A stretch of DNA of 64,000 nt from Mytilisepta virgata (Eukaryota > Mollusca > Bivalvia > Mytilida > Mytilidae): positions 1,612,001 through 1,676,000 of the forward strand of contig JAPWFG010000015.1 of assembly GCA_028015205.1 (NCBI GenBank), written 5' to 3'. The notes below the pieces were generated by a model. That model was not told the DNA's origin and did not search any database. It saw nothing but the letters and a program-made list of their open reading frames with translations. Made by a program: the position numbers and the translations under genes. Below are positions 24,833 through 38,711 of this stretch, in pieces; the stretch's first letter is position 1, and each line of letters opens with the position of its first letter.

Positions 24833-27234
24833 GTAAGTTTAATTTCTTTTATGTTAATCAGTGACCTTTTCTTTTGCGCAAATCTAATGGTGTCATACTG
24901 CAAAAAATTATAGGATGTCTCAAATGAGGGTCTGGATGGGCGTCTCAAATTATGTATTCAGTTGATTTTTGTCTCATTATTCTGTAAATTCATATTGGCC
25001 TGAAATAATTTTGTTGCTCAGAAAATCAAAACTCCAAAGATAACCTTAGTCAAAACGTATGTTTGTTGATTTTATAAGCTGTAAGTGACATGTAAGTGTT
25101 TATGTTATTCAATGCAATATGTATGAAATCGTAGATCTTTAAAAAAACTGTCTTTATTCTCTACAACTGTTTTTTTTTCTCTCTAATAAGTATTTCGCCT
25201 CAAATTCTTCATCCATTTTTAGATTATTCTTTTTACTGTAGAACATCATTATTCTCTATTATTTATCTTTAAATCCATTATGATATAGTCTATAAACCAG
25301 TCCACACCCTCCTTTACCTGTAATATGAAACTTTAAGGATGCTCGCTGGTCATGTTTTGGTCTTTTTGTCAGATTTTCGGAATCCTAGGGTTTTATCCAT
25401 TTCTTAAACATGAAATTTTTAACCCCCACTTTTTCTTTTACAATTCATTCACATATACCTTAAAATGGTATTTGACAAAATTTTATGAAATCCTTTTTAT
25501 TTTTTCATACATGTTTGAGAGACTGAAGTTGTCAATGCAAAGACAATGAAAAATCCAGAGAAAACCCATTTCCTGCAAATTTTCAAAGCCTTATAGCTCT
25601 AAAATGAGCATATGAACATATATTTTTTTCTTGCATAATTATTTTTTTACTATTCATTTGTTCTCTCAAACTAAAACACCTATTTCAAATCCTATTTATT
25701 TCCTATTAGACCACCGATCATCCTTAATGGTGTTCTATCTACATTGTTGAAAAGTATCACATTGACTGGGTACACAATATAGAAGTTGTTTCCACATATT
25801 TCCATATACTATATTTTCTGTAATTATTCTCTAGCAGGAATTTACATTTTTTCTATATTTTTTATTTACGAAAGAGCTTACAGAGCGCAATAAATTTTGG
25901 AACCTCACATACACATTTTAGACAACAGACATTGTCTATCGTCGCTCCTATATAGAGTTGCCTATAAAAATAAATAGAAGTCTAAAAAATTGGAAAAGAT
26001 TGTTGACCCATGCCAGTTACATGTAAGACAATTGAATTAAACTTCAGCAAACATTATAATTATATTGAAGGTTGAAAAGGCTCAGACTACTGGGTTAGCC
26101 ATGTTGCATATAGGCACTAAGTACCCACCCACCCCTCCCCCCCCAAAAAAAAATACAAAACAAAAAAAAATAGATAAATAAATAAAATAAATAAAAAAGA
26201 TAAATGGCACCATTTTCATTATTTCTCATGGCATAATAATAAAAAATAAATAAAATATACAAATAGATAAATAAAAATGACACCATTTTCTTTATTTCTC
26301 ATGACACATTTGTGACAGTGAAAAAATCTACAAAATATATAAAATTTAATAACATTCGAATTAATTAAGAGCATTGTGAATATCTGAAATTTTAGTTAAA
26401 CTGAGTTAAGTTAATCTATTATAAGCTAAGCTTTTGTTTGTATAAATTCGTCGATTGTCCTGTTTAAGTTAACCCTAACCGGCTTATCCTTGGATAAGAA
26501 TAGATAATCCTAGATCTAATATAATTTTATATAATCCAGCTAAAATTCCGTTTGTCTAAACTTGTTTACATAAACTTTTGATGATAAAAACTATACAAAT
26601 TTGTTTTACCGGGAGTTGGAAACCAACGGCCAATGTATACGGACATCACCGTAGGACAACATATTAATATTTTAGCGGACACCGTAGTGACATTTCAAAA
26701 GTGGAATATTACCATTGGGACAAATTGTATTTGAACTGTTAATATATATTTAACAGAAATATATTTTTGTACAGCTGTGATTCATACTGGTTGAACTTTA
26801 ATATAAAATCCATCAACACGTCTACATTTTGAGTTTGACTAATTCCTCGTGTAGTATCCCTGTTACACCTTGCAGTTGTATTATCCCCTTTTCGTATTGT
26901 TTTTGATATAAAGTTAATATTGACTGTTTTAGATAATTATAATAAAAATGCAGTTTAGTTAGTGAAATTTCACCAATCTCCTACATTTGTTTAAAAAATA
27001 ACATTCATACATGTATCAATATTTAAGAATTTTATCGGATGTACGAATTCTTGTATAGATTGATACAGTAGATATTGTAAAATATGAAACACTGTTACAA
27101 TTTTGATATGCCGAAATATTTTTCAACTTTATATAACAACGTGATTCGTTCATGAGTACGATAACTGAAAGTGTTGCGTTTAAAAAAAAATATATAACAC
27201 ACTAACTCTTGGTTACCTACATGTATATTTTAAG
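24833..27234. other. Intron of the third lectin gene
   Basis: AT-rich, no exon seen between the PAN-like exon and the first CTLD exon. It includes a low-complexity A/T/C segment at about 26120-26290 with a small internal repeat ('caccattttc.ttatttctcatg' twice, near 26208 and 26281). Confidence 0.5.
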
Positions 27235-27283
27235 AATCACATTGGTTTATATAGAAGAATCGAAGACATGGGACGAAGCTAAG

Positions 27284-30200
27284 GTAAGCAATGTACACAA
27301 GTCTGGAGTTCTACTATTTTTTATTTGATGTTTTCGGATGTGTCTCCATCTGTTTCAACATATTTTCAGATAAATCTTATTACTTATCGACCCGAGGGAC
27401 GATATCAGTCGCGGGCTGATAACAAGGGCGATATGAAAAAAAGGCCATGTATTAATATATTTATCACATATTTTAATATTACAATAATATTGATTAATAT
27501 TAATTAATATAATAAAGGCCAATGCATGTATTAATCTATTTATCACGTATTTTGCAACTACCACGAAAAAATCACTTACACAATGTCTAGCTATGCATGT
27601 ATGTCAGCACATTAAGTATTGTTTTGTTATTAAATGATTTTCTCCGTTTGTATTTTTGTCTTATTTTTGGGCCTTTCATGCTATATCAGATGATATATGC
27701 CCTTTTTCATTCATTGAAGTCCATATATTTCCTCCTGTACTATATATGCTAGGTTTTGAATTATATAATGGATCAGTCGTTAACTCTGTAGCATATAGCC
27801 ACACCAATTTAATTTTCAGTTTTTTTAACTTTTGTTGTCACAAACAGGGAGAGCGAGAGAACATTTTTTAAATATTTTGTTTTGTTTTGTTGTTGAGTTA
27901 ACTTTCTCAGTAACACCCGTTTTTCTGCAGCCATGATTCACTTTCCTTCCACTTAAATTACTCATTTTGGCCATTGTTTTGACGATATTGCCTATAGATT
28001 TGTTTCCTATTGCTAGAGATGAGAACAAGACTTTTAACTTCTGGATTTACTTTTGTTAAAACTGACAAATAAAATGTACTGTCTGGCTGTAAGAGCTTTT
28101 CCGAGCGCTTCTTTATGAATTCTATAAAGACCTTAATGGGTCAATGGGATTATCCAAAATACAAAGACCAAATTGTATCTCTATTTATAACAGTATTTTG
28201 TATTTATAAAATTGGCCTTTTACAATTTATGAATGATATCATCTTTCATGTTAAAGCCGTCGAGCAGATATATCGAGACCGCAAACTGATAAAAGGACAT
28301 GTATTTATCTACAATGTATAATTATAATATTATTTGCCTTTGAAATACTAGTATGCTAACTAAAATGTACATGTGTACGACAGAAACATTAAAAATCCCT
28401 GATAAAGTGATGTTTATTGCAGATTTTGGAAAAAATGATAAAAATATTCCAGAAATGATTCAGTTTGATTCGAAAGTAAATACATGTTATAACTGACACG
28501 TGTTGGTACGTACATGTACAGAATCTTGTATAAAACACAATAAAATATTTTTCCCCCCAATAATACATTAATATGGATACCAGGTACTGCAAACATCTTG
28601 TGAGCAAATTTCCTTGTACTCCCACTTTGGCCTTGACTTGTTACACCCGCACTTTCATGACTTTCGAATGAAAATTCGGGTATATTGTCGTTGTGGTCGT
28701 CCGTCCGTCCGTCACACTTTCTTGTGACGCAAACTCCTCCTTCACTTTTGAATTTTTACCAATTGTTTGTGCCATATTGCTGTTTACTAACTGTAGAAGC
28801 GCAATAAGGTTTTGGAATTCGAAATTTTTAAACGAGGGCATGGTAGAGACCAAAAAGGGCCAAATTATACAGAGAGGCTTGTGACGTGAACTCCTCTTTC
28901 ATTTTTGAATTTAAACCATTTTTATTGTTGTCATATTGTTGCTTACCAACTGTAGATGCGCAATAAGGTTTTGGAATGGCAACTTTTTTAAAAGGGGGGT
29001 GGAAGAGACCAAAAAGGGCCGAAACAGAAAAAAAAGCATAATTACTAAAATAACTATGTCATATTGTTGCTTGCTAACTGCAGATGCGCAAAAGGTTTTG
29101 GAATTCCAAATTTCTAAAAGGGGGCCGGGGGGGGGGCAATAAGGACAATATAGAGAAAGAGCCTTGTGACACGAACTCCTATTTCATTTTTGAATTTAAT
29201 TCATTTTTATAGTTGCCATATTGCTGCTTATAAGGCAATAAGGTTTTGAATTCCATTTTTTTATAGGGGGTGGGAGGGACCAAAAAGGGCCGAAACAGAA
29301 AAAGACCATAATCATTAAAATGTTATCTAACGAAAAAAAAGAAAGTTGTAATTAAATTATAGTAAAAGTGGGTTGTGATATATTTGTGAAAAGGTTATTT
29401 GTTACAAATGCAAACTGTAATGTTAAGCATGCTTTAATTTTGCATTTTGAGAATTTAAAGGGCCAAAAAGGGAAAAGAGGCCAAAAAAATAGATTACAGT
29501 AAAAGTGGGTTGTAATATATCTCTGCTAAGGTTATTTGTTACAGATGCAAACTGTAATGAAATGGAAACTGAAAATGTTAAGAATGTTGGTTTACAAATA
29601 AATGTGGGATGCGGGTATAGCTGTCATTCCGACAGCCCTACCTCTAGTTTTTGTCTGTCTTCGTTATATTCTAAACTATAAATTGGTGCCATCAGAAACG
29701 ATGCCCATCCCCGCACTGCACAAGTCAAAAAACAATTAACAGTGAAAAATTAGCAATTTCACAATGTCAGTTTGAAAATTGGAACCTTGAATCAAATTTC
29801 AAAATTGAAAACCTTATTGCACAACTACACATAGTGAAGAACAATATCATAAACAAATGAGACCACTGAAACAAAAAATGAATGAAAATTTCCAGAGACA
29901 GGGCAAAATTAGCAATTTCACAATTTTCGGTCTCAAAATTTGACCCCTTGTCATAATGAATCCAAGTTAACACCCCAGGTTTTCTTTGGTAACAATTCAT
30001 TTTCATTTGTATTGGACAAACACTTACCTGTTCCTAACAAGTTATGTTGGTATGGCATCTCTTTCCTCCTGGGTAATGTGATCAACCTTCTGTTTTTTAT
30101 TTCCCACTCCTTTTTTTTGCTCCTTCACTTTGGACGGAAGAACGTCTTAACAATGTTTGAAGGCGTCATCTTTGATAATGTTGAGATTTGTTTCTTTTTT

Positions 30201-30791
30201 TTTTTTGGAGATGTCTACTAATAGACGCAAAAATTCTTTGTATGGTATCTGATTTGTATTCACTTCACTTTGTTGTTTCTTTTTTGGGGCGGGCAGTCAG
30301 AAAGAATCTTACGAGGTAGGTTTCGAGTTCTGGTACCAAAATGTGCTCCGGTTCTCCTAGGTCGCTGACAAATTCTAGCCTGTCCTTAAAAAATTGCAAG
30401 GTCACTTTTATTGTTCCTTCTTGGACTCTCATTCTTCATAGATTCCACATATTTGACCGTATCCTCCTCAGAAATGTCAACAAAGCGACTATGTTAACTT
30501 CCAGTGACCAGCGTCGTCCATGATGACCAGACGATTATTTACAGTTTGGCGGATGTGACGTATGTGAGGCTCACGAGAGGGCAGATAACATGTAACTGCT
30601 CTCGTATGATATTATTACCATGGGGGCAAATAACATGCATCAAATTATGCTTTTATTACATATGCAAAATCGGCTTTATTTCAATAAAATATCTATTATC
30701 CGATCAAGTGTATGCAACTCGAAAAACAACAACTATAATAAAACAACTAGAGATATAATTTTTTTCAACTATGTATTCCTACAAATTTCAG
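27284..30791. other. Intron of the third lectin gene with a repeat cluster
   Basis: No exon is seen. The repeat cluster at 28690-29640 is listed separately; the rest is AT-rich, with a (TTAA/ATAT)-like palindromic stretch near 27440-27560. Confidence 0.5.
28690..29640 (+). repeat. Locally repeated element ('gaccaaaaagggcc' family)
   Basis: A block containing 'aactcct.ctttcatttttgaatt', 'gccatattg', 'gcgcaataaggttttgga' and 'gagaccaaaaagggcc' occurs about four times (near 28720, 28883, 29060 and 29165), increasingly diverged, followed by two copies of 'agtaaaagtgggttgt'. It begins near 'gtcgtccgtccgtccgtc'. The open frames here are repeat sequence. Confidence 0.65.
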
Positions 30792-31984
30792 GCGCACTGC
30801 ATAATTGGAGGAGATCTTGCGAACATCGATAGCTCTTCTAAACATGAACATGCAATCAGCTTACTGGCAGGTAACGAACTTTTTAATAGAACGATAGACG
30901 AATAGTGTCTACCAAATCAATTAACGTTTTGCTTTAATTTGTTCCTTAAATTCATTGTTTTATCTTACCGAAAATTAATAAAATATTTTATTTTGTCATG
31001 GTATTAGTATAGAAGGTGGATGTACACAAAGAACAATGAAAATATGTTGATTCCGAGATTTTTATTGATGATACTTTCTTTTAATATTTTTGAATGTTCT
31101 CATATAGTATGTAAACAAGAACAACCACCAATAGATGTCTCCTCTGTTTGTTGTTTAGTTAAGGTAAGGTCACGTTTAGGTGACATATGTCAGATACGTA
31201 TATACACTTTGATTGAAATAAACACTAAATACAGTTGAGCTATCACTTACAGTTATTGAGAAATGGACCTACTATGTGTCTCTAATACTTCGGCAACTGA
31301 TTTCTTGATGGAAAACTACGAACTTGATTACCACTCTGTACGTTTAAAATAACAATTGGGTATGTCCTTAAAGTCACCGTGGATAAAACTTCCATTGGTT
31401 TGTAACATGTTATTTAAAACAGGTCTATACACTTTACAAAGAACTACAACCTTACACTTTATGTCCACTAACAAGAGTATATGAAAGCAAATCTATTCAT
31501 ATATAACTTCAATAATAATTCATTGTTGTATTCATTTTTTCATGAGGAAACTTCATTTTTTGTCATAGGTAGTGGAGAATGGGTATGGATAGGAGGGCGT
31601 TTCTGTGAACCCCAATCTAACTGACAACCACTGGAGAGAACATAACGTTATCTAATATCTACTGGAGTCCGGGTAAACCAGACAATTACGGTGGAAGTCA
31701 GTTCTGCAGGGTTTACCGTGACGAAGATTTTCCAATAATATTTCTTTCTTTGTGATATTTGAAAGGTAAGGCGGGGTTCGTGCTGCTCGTTTCTGTTTGT
31801 ACCTTTTGCTTTTTTGTGTTTGTTGCTTTGTCATGTGTCGTCTTTTTGGTGTTCCCGGTTTTGCTTTTTGTCCACGAACTTCTCCTCTTTTGACACTTCG
31901 GTATTCAAACTTTTTCTTTGAAACGAGGCATTAAAAGTGTTTTCAATATATAAAAGGAGATGCATGCAGTTAAACCTGCTTTAA

Positions 31985-32095
31985 CCCCCTTGATGCCACG
32001 GCGACATATATGTTGTCCGAGTGTTTAATACCACGACGATATATTTGTCGTCCAGTAGCCTAATGCCGTTGCGACATATATGTCGTGTTTACCAG
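31985..32095. repeat. Three tandem near-palindromic units
   Basis: Units of 35-45 bp each contain a version of cgacatatatgtcg (near 32005, 32036 and 32072), separated by 'taat.cc' segments. The core is self-complementary. Function unknown; could be a repeat remnant. Confidence 0.55.
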
Positions 32096-33990
32096 TCTTA
32101 AAATATAATTTGTTTTATACGCTATTTGTGGCCATATTTGCTCTTTATACTAAATAAAGTGTTTTTTATGGATGCTGTTAGATTTGTCCATTTGCCTTTT
32201 GACTCATTTGACCTCATTTTTGTTCTAAGTTTGGAGACTTATTGTTTTTGCTGCTTTTCTTTTCCTTTTTCTTCTGAGTCATGAATTTGTCCGAAGCGGA
32301 TCTCAAAAACCATTCAAGCACACTAGATGAAACTTGATACAAAAAGTGGTGGCCATTCCTAGTTGTGTATAAAAGTTTCGGAATTTTCCAAATGGCCGCC
32401 AAAATGTGGGAAATTCAACATGATCCGATTTGTACGAAAAGTAGATTATGATATTGGAGAGTGATTTCCGTCATCGAAAAATTTCAAAATGGCCGCAGTT
32501 GTGATGACGTTTGTGTTGGCATCACAACACAGTATTACTTGTTTTAACTAATCGGGCATTTCAGTGCTTTGTGTTAGTATTCGGTAAACCCTTTTTGATA
32601 GTTGCATGATTTCTTCCACTTTCGCCGGTATTTTCGTCCACATTTACATTTGCTAACGTACGCACTAATTGTTTCATAAGTTTCATAATCCACAGTAAAA
32701 TATTAACTAGCAAAAGAAAAGTGGTTCTAAAGGGAAATAGATTATAAATTTATAGATTATCTATAAGGAAGATATTATACTGATTTTTATCGTATTGTTA
32801 GCAGTTCTGCATTGACTTAAATCTTGACACCTTACTTCGGCAGTGAAATATTGTTGACATTTTCAGTTGAGTGATTATTAATCCTTTAATAGTAAGGTTA
32901 CAGTTCCCTCAAGTAACCATCATGCATACACAAAACAATTTTTATTATATCCTTTTTTAAGTCTATATTGATATACTTACGATAATATGTAATATGTCGC
33001 GAGTTGTAAGACAGAAGAAGAGACAGCATATTTTCCAATATTTTCCAATATTTTCCAATATTTTGCAAATCTTGAAACAGTAAACAAAAGTAACAAGATA
33101 TAGTTTACAAATTAAAAAAAAAATAAATTAATAAGGATAACAAAAGTGAAATAATTTAAAATAAACATATGAATTTAATCGAAACGAAAAGGAACAGATT
33201 TGTTTCTAGAAATAATAATCTCGTACCCAGAATTACAAAAATCAGGAACATCCGAGATCCAAAAGAGAAAGAAAAAAAAACAAAATCGTCTTTTTCCGAT
33301 GCATACATTGGATCGAGCACTTTTCCTCTATTGCGTTTTTACTTATGTTTTCGTTCGTTTGCTATTCGAAAGGCTTGTACGTGATCATGACGAATGTCAG
33401 TTAGTTAGTATTTTGTGCACTATTAACTCCTCCTGATATGTAAGACAATCTGTGGTGGACCAATTCTTGACATAAACATGCGAGACGTTGCAGCAATGGA
33501 ACACAGCTTTATCAATGTTCTTCATCTTCATAACCTGTATCTTTCAATCCAAAGAAAAATCTCGCACCACTCTTCACGTTCAGGAAGGCCCTTACCAAAG
33601 GCTTGAAAGGAAGATCATATAACATCTTGTTGAAAAGGAATGCGTGTGTGTAGTATTTCACCAGACGGATTGGGACTATGGTAAAAATGTAAGACAGTAT
33701 CACATGATTTAGTTTCAGAAACTTTTTCATCCATGTATATTTAGTATTTTTTATCCTGCAATCAAGCCATTTCCGGTCTAATAAAAGGGGTAGAATAAAC
33801 TTTAGTCGTATTAGGTCATTGACCTAATAAAGTCTACTGGTAATAAAGTTTACATGAAGCGTACGAGGTACGTAGCGAATGTACCAGATGACGTCGTGTT
33901 TTTCACTGCAGTTGAATTTCAACTTCAAACGTAATTTTAAGGCATTTTACGAATCTCCAGGGGATTGCAGGATAAAGACAATACAAAATG

Positions 33991-34112
33991 ATTGTCGGAA
34001 AATATAAAATTTATTTGGGCTCGCTGCGAAAAATGGGGAAAAGGCTCACTAAAGCTCGCCTTTTCTCATGTTTCTAAAGTTCACCCAAATAAATTTTATG
34101 TTTTCCGACAAT
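33991..34112. repeat. Inverted repeat, 29-bp arms
   Basis: Left arm 33991-34019 (attgtcggaaaat...atttggg) and right arm 34084-34112 pair almost perfectly around a 64-base loop that contains 'gctcgctgcg' and 'gctcgcctttt'. Confidence 0.7.
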
Positions 34113-37100
34113 GACTAAGTAGTGTATCTGTCGTTTATTGAAGAAAAAAGTTAATCAATAACCCAACAAATTTATCTATCTGAATCCGACAGGAAAAATC
34201 AATAATTTTTATTTAAACTAGACACTGAACCCGCGCGAGCGCGGGAAAATAAGCATTTTTTTTGTTGGCCATATTGACTTTAAAAAGTTATTACGGCCAT
34301 GTCATTCATGGAACAGGAACTCAATATGGATGTTGTGGCAAGCTTCCTATAAACTTTCCTGTCAAGTAGGTGGTATCAACTGATAGTTTCATGTCTATAT
34401 ATACTGTAGTATTCCAGCAATGGATGTTAATGCAAACTTTAACCAAAGTCAATGAAGCGTGAAATTTAGGTCAACGTGACCCAATTGTCATATGGCTGTT
34501 CGTTACTACCGAAGATGTATCCACTGATGAAGTAGACTGTGTGCCACGTAGAATTACCAAAATGAACCTTAAGGTTCCCTCAAAGTCAAAATCTATGACG
34601 AAAACACAACCACATAAATTGTCAATATTTTTATTGTTACAATTAATTCTGAACTGGAACTTGATGAAAAGCTTTCATTAAATACACATTTCATAATGCA
34701 TTACCTTTTTCCTTCAGAATAAAAATGAAAATGAAATTGTAGATGTAAACATTTCCTTAGAGACGGATGAATTTTTCAAAAGATGCCGTGAGTAAGGTAG
34801 AGCATATTTTTGGAAAATAATTGTTCCAATTGTTTCATTGTCGTCATGGACAGGGCAAGCGAGGATTAATTTCACAAATATATCCAATAATCAGACGATA
34901 AAAGCATTTTTAGTGTGTGGCTGCGTGTGCTGTCCACGTTTATAAAGATGTCCGAGATAAATTTCGTCATTAATTCTAAAGATGACCATTTGTTAAAAAT
35001 ATTTTTATCTAGGGAATTATATGGTAGAGATATATTTAGACAGGTCACATGACAAATAATGTTAAAATAGATAATGGTTGGTATTATCACTTTGGTAAAC
35101 ATCCGAGCAATCCAAAAAACAACTAAGTTATGAATTCCTCTGAACTTAACCTTACTTCTTCATAATCTTCAAAGTTCATAACCTTTACAGTTAGGAGAAA
35201 TTGCGTTATTGTAGAAAAACAATCCTGAATACATGAAGCGGAAACATCCCACTCGAAGGAGAATGTTTTTAATTTTTTTTTATTCTTCATCCGTAATTTC
35301 AAACAAAAATACATTTAAAATATGTGCATACTTGTTTATTTAAATCAATGTGTTAAAATAATGCATTCGAGAAGCTTCTAAGGGATATGTTGGGAGAATT
35401 CATATCGGTTAAGTGCATACAAATTCCATTTGCACATAAACAAAACTGCAGTTTAAATTTATAAATGCAGATTGTCAAATCCGATAATAACCTTTATAAT
35501 CTGAACCATAAATCGTTTATTTTGAACCACGCTTTGTGCCGCCTATTCGGCTAATTCGTAAATTTAGTATTATAGATATGTACGCGCTGTGTTTCAAATC
35601 TGATTGTGTTTCTTAAAGAAAATGTCATAAAGATATTTTTGAGCCTTAGTTATCGACCTGTCCTTCACAGTGGGAATTTTCAACGGAGAAATTGTGACTG
35701 AGGGCATTACATCATGGTTCTGTCATAAAATCACACTTTTATTGTCATATAAGGCAACTGACTTGTGACAAAACATATTGTATAAACCGAACAAGATACT
35801 ACATACATATAACAAAATTATTTAAAACAAGGGCCAAAACATGCACTCCTTTTAAATTAATACTTTGTTTTGTTTTTACTCTTGTGCACCATTTGAAATT
35901 GATATTTTGTCTTCATTGTGACCTTTTTCGGCGTTCTTAAAGCGTAGTGATCATTTCAAATTATACAAGACAGTTGTATAAATACAACACCAACGACGTC
36001 ACGAATTCACGAGCAAAGCATGTAAAATTAACCCCTGTAAAAAGGGCACCTGATCATAAATGGCAATTTTTTTCTGTTTACCTGCTTTTCCCCAGTATCA
36101 TTTACATATATACATGTAGTTAGGAATATCTGTATCACAAATTTGATTTTTAATATTTATCCAACTTTGCGACATCACTTATTGGATATTACATGTATGG
36201 ACAAACATGGCTCGCGTGTTGAAAATCGAAAATTTAAGTATCTCGGGTGGAGAAATTCCATAACTCACTCGTACCTAAAGGAGAATCTATATATATTTTT
36301 ATCCTACCGATTAAACACGTCAAGAATAGGAAAAATGTTAATTTATCCCTGGTAAGTATTTGCTTTCTAAAACTGATAAAGAGGAAACAGAATGTCGTTT
36401 TAATCAAGCATTGTAACATGAAGGAATATACGCTATAGAAAAACATTCACATCTTTAATTGAAATTACCTTTATTTACAGTAAAATTGTAAAATGATTTT
36501 ACGTGTTTGTTGTAAAACAAAATAAATAATCAATAATTTTGTTTTTCCAAATAGTGTATTCGGTGTTTACATAAATGATCATGAGCTAGTGGTTATTGTA
36601 TACCAATTTTTTCGATGTAAAAACTTGTTGAAAAAAAAAACATTATTTCTGCATGAACAGGTGAGCAAAATACTTCCGTGATTTTCAAATACAGGTGTAT
36701 TATGTTTGCCTCATTAAATATAAACGAAACTGGAATTCCCAAAATAGATCACTGGTCTATTGTAAAAGGAAGTACTCGTCGTTTCCTGATTTAAAAAGGT
36801 AGGCATTTTTCACAAAAGAATATTTTTTTAGATTTTAATAAATATCTTCTGTAAGTTTCAACCTATTAATGACCAAAAATCAAAATTATGTACTCATATT
36901 TTGTGGGGTAGTACAGGGGGATACAAACACGGGTGAACGAGAAGTAAGAATTTGACCTGCACGTTGTATTTTTCTCAACTGGCAAAAAAACACGGTGAAA
37001 AACGACCTATAACATGCGAAAAAAACTTTCTAATGCATTACTTTCCAGACCGTGATCAAAGTAATATCCATATATTTCACCCGCAACAAGGCCCCAAAAA

Positions 37101-37649
37101 CATTAAATAGTAAAGCTATACCCGTAAAACCAAATAATGCATGTATGGGATAGGTTGCAGGTTGTTAAGAATTCTAAATGATTATGGAGTTTATTTGTAA
37201 ATTTCAGTTGCTTTTATTGCGTGGGTCTAGTAAACAATTATCTATAAGCTTTTCATAATTAACTGTCAAAAAATGCATAAAACACAAATATCCTCTTTAA
37301 ATCGAGATAACGATATCATTTGTTTTTTTTTTTTTTTTTGTTGTGTCCACTGCAGTTCTCCGTATTAAATATCATCACTTTTCGTCCGTCCGTCGTTAGG
37401 CAATATCCATCGTCTTCTTTATTTTGTTTTGTTTTGTTTTGTTTTGTTTTATTGTGGCTTTTTTCCCCGTACATTTGATTACCAAATTGTCATATCATTT
37501 CTCAACCAGGGCTTACACCTTATATTTTTTGTCATAAAATACTAATGTGGCAGTCAAATTACAGGACAAACGAAGCCATGTGATGCTTGAATATAATACA
37601 AATCCAGAGATGGACAGCAATTTATTTCTGTGCATCTTCTTAAAGCCTT

Positions 37650-37930
37650 CAATAAACATTTTAAATCAATAAACAACAAAATTGATAGCAGGAAAGGTCA
37701 ACAATGACATACAAATTAAACAACGCTACCCAACAGACAGAATCCCGGACATAAAATAACATAAAAGTGGACAAATCATAAACAAGACAGAGAGTCAATA
37801 TAGATTGACTAAGGTACAGACACTGAACGATGCAATGGTTAAACTAGTTTTATGGGTATCAAAACCTCACCCTTATCTATCTTAAGAACTCTAGTGTATA
37901 ACACTGACTATAAAACCCAATGCAGTATGA
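37650..37930 (-). repeat. Dispersed repeat, family 3, reverse copy
   Basis: In reverse complement it carries the 'tgtcattgttgac', 'gtatctgtacc' and 'taagggtgaggttttg' parts of the 11855-12200 repeat, then 'cactagagt'-like sequence. Confidence 0.55.
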
Positions 37931-38227
37931 TATAAGTTCAAACAGCGCAAGCGTCAACATATGGTCTGTATTACCTTTTACGTTCATTTTTAGGTATTGG
38001 AAAAGAAAAAAATAAATTTGATTTGGTCTGGCTGTATCTGTAGATATCCACCTAAATGGGTAAGAATGAATTCAGCAGAAAATTTAAACGACCATGGGTA
38101 TGCGACATGTGGGAAACTTCAAACATAAACATTAATAATATCTTCAGTATTAATACATTTGATATATTACCTACACCATCAGTGAAACAGTAAACTTCAA
38201 CGTAAATACTTCTGTCACATATTATAC

Positions 38228-38364
38228 AGATACATCATACTAATGAGGGGTATTTGCGAAAAATACCAGTCGAGAGACGTGAAATTTAACGAGCTCAAGA
38301 GGCGAGGGAACTTTGTCTCGAGACTGTATTTTTCGCAAATACCCCTCGCGAGCATGATGTATCT
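38228..38364. repeat. Fold-back element upstream of the lysozyme gene
   Basis: Arms of about 50 bp (38228-38278 and 38315-38364) share agatacatcat and ggggtatttgcgaaaaatac in inverted orientation, with 'gtctcgagac' next to the centre. Further 'aaataccccgct' fragments lie at 38515-38580. It sits about 350-480 bases before the lysozyme promoter. Confidence 0.7.
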
Positions 38365-38711
38365 ATTTGATTACACCGAATGTCAAAATAAAATGTTTCT
38401 ATCTACAAACGATTATACTAAAACGCAGTGATGATGTAGACATTTCAAGCGTCCAGTTGGATAAGAAAATTTTTCGCAAACACGACAACAGAGCGTAAAA
38501 AAGCAAATATATTTTGGCAAATACCCCGCTGCCCCTGAAATCGTTTGTAATGCATAATATTTGTGAAAAATACCCCTATAATGAACCAATCAGATGACAG
38601 CATTTTTATATAAGATGTAATTACGAACAAAATCCTAGAGAAAGTTAAAGATAAACACACTATTTCCAACACAAAACACTATATTAACCGTTCTGCCTTG
38701 CGACAAGCGGA

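Larger units (their letters stand above)
24531..31762 (+). pseudogene. PAN-like/C-type lectin gene with broken last exon
   Basis: Same architecture as the 16084 gene. Exons 24531-24832, 27235-27283 and 30792-30870 are intact and in phase (2, 0, 1). They encode a signal peptide, a six-cysteine PAN-like domain (CVFQCIVVSCCGLSY...C.....NC), then IEESKTWDEAKAHC and IGGDLANIDSS. The last exon, 31569-31762, starts well (SGEWVWIGGRF) but has a frameshift after GGRF, inserted bases before YWSPGKPDNYGG, and a deletion that removes the WND segment before FFLCDI-stop in yet another frame. Conceptual splicing ends early at the tga after CEPQSN. The loop reads KPD, parallel to RPD in the intact paralogue. 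Either a dying gene or a badly assembled allele; three separate lesions favour the former. The promoter TATA box is still good. Confidence 0.72.
31763..38700. other. Spacer between lectin cluster and lysozyme gene
   Basis: No gene recognised in about 7 kb. It holds three near-palindromic units at 31985-32095, a four-fold 'attttccaat' run at 33028-33064, a repeat shared with 10.7 kb (33755-33960), an inverted repeat at 33991-34112, a reverse family 3 copy (37650-37930) and a fold-back element at 38228-38364. Other short open frames have no recognisable domain. Confidence 0.5.
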
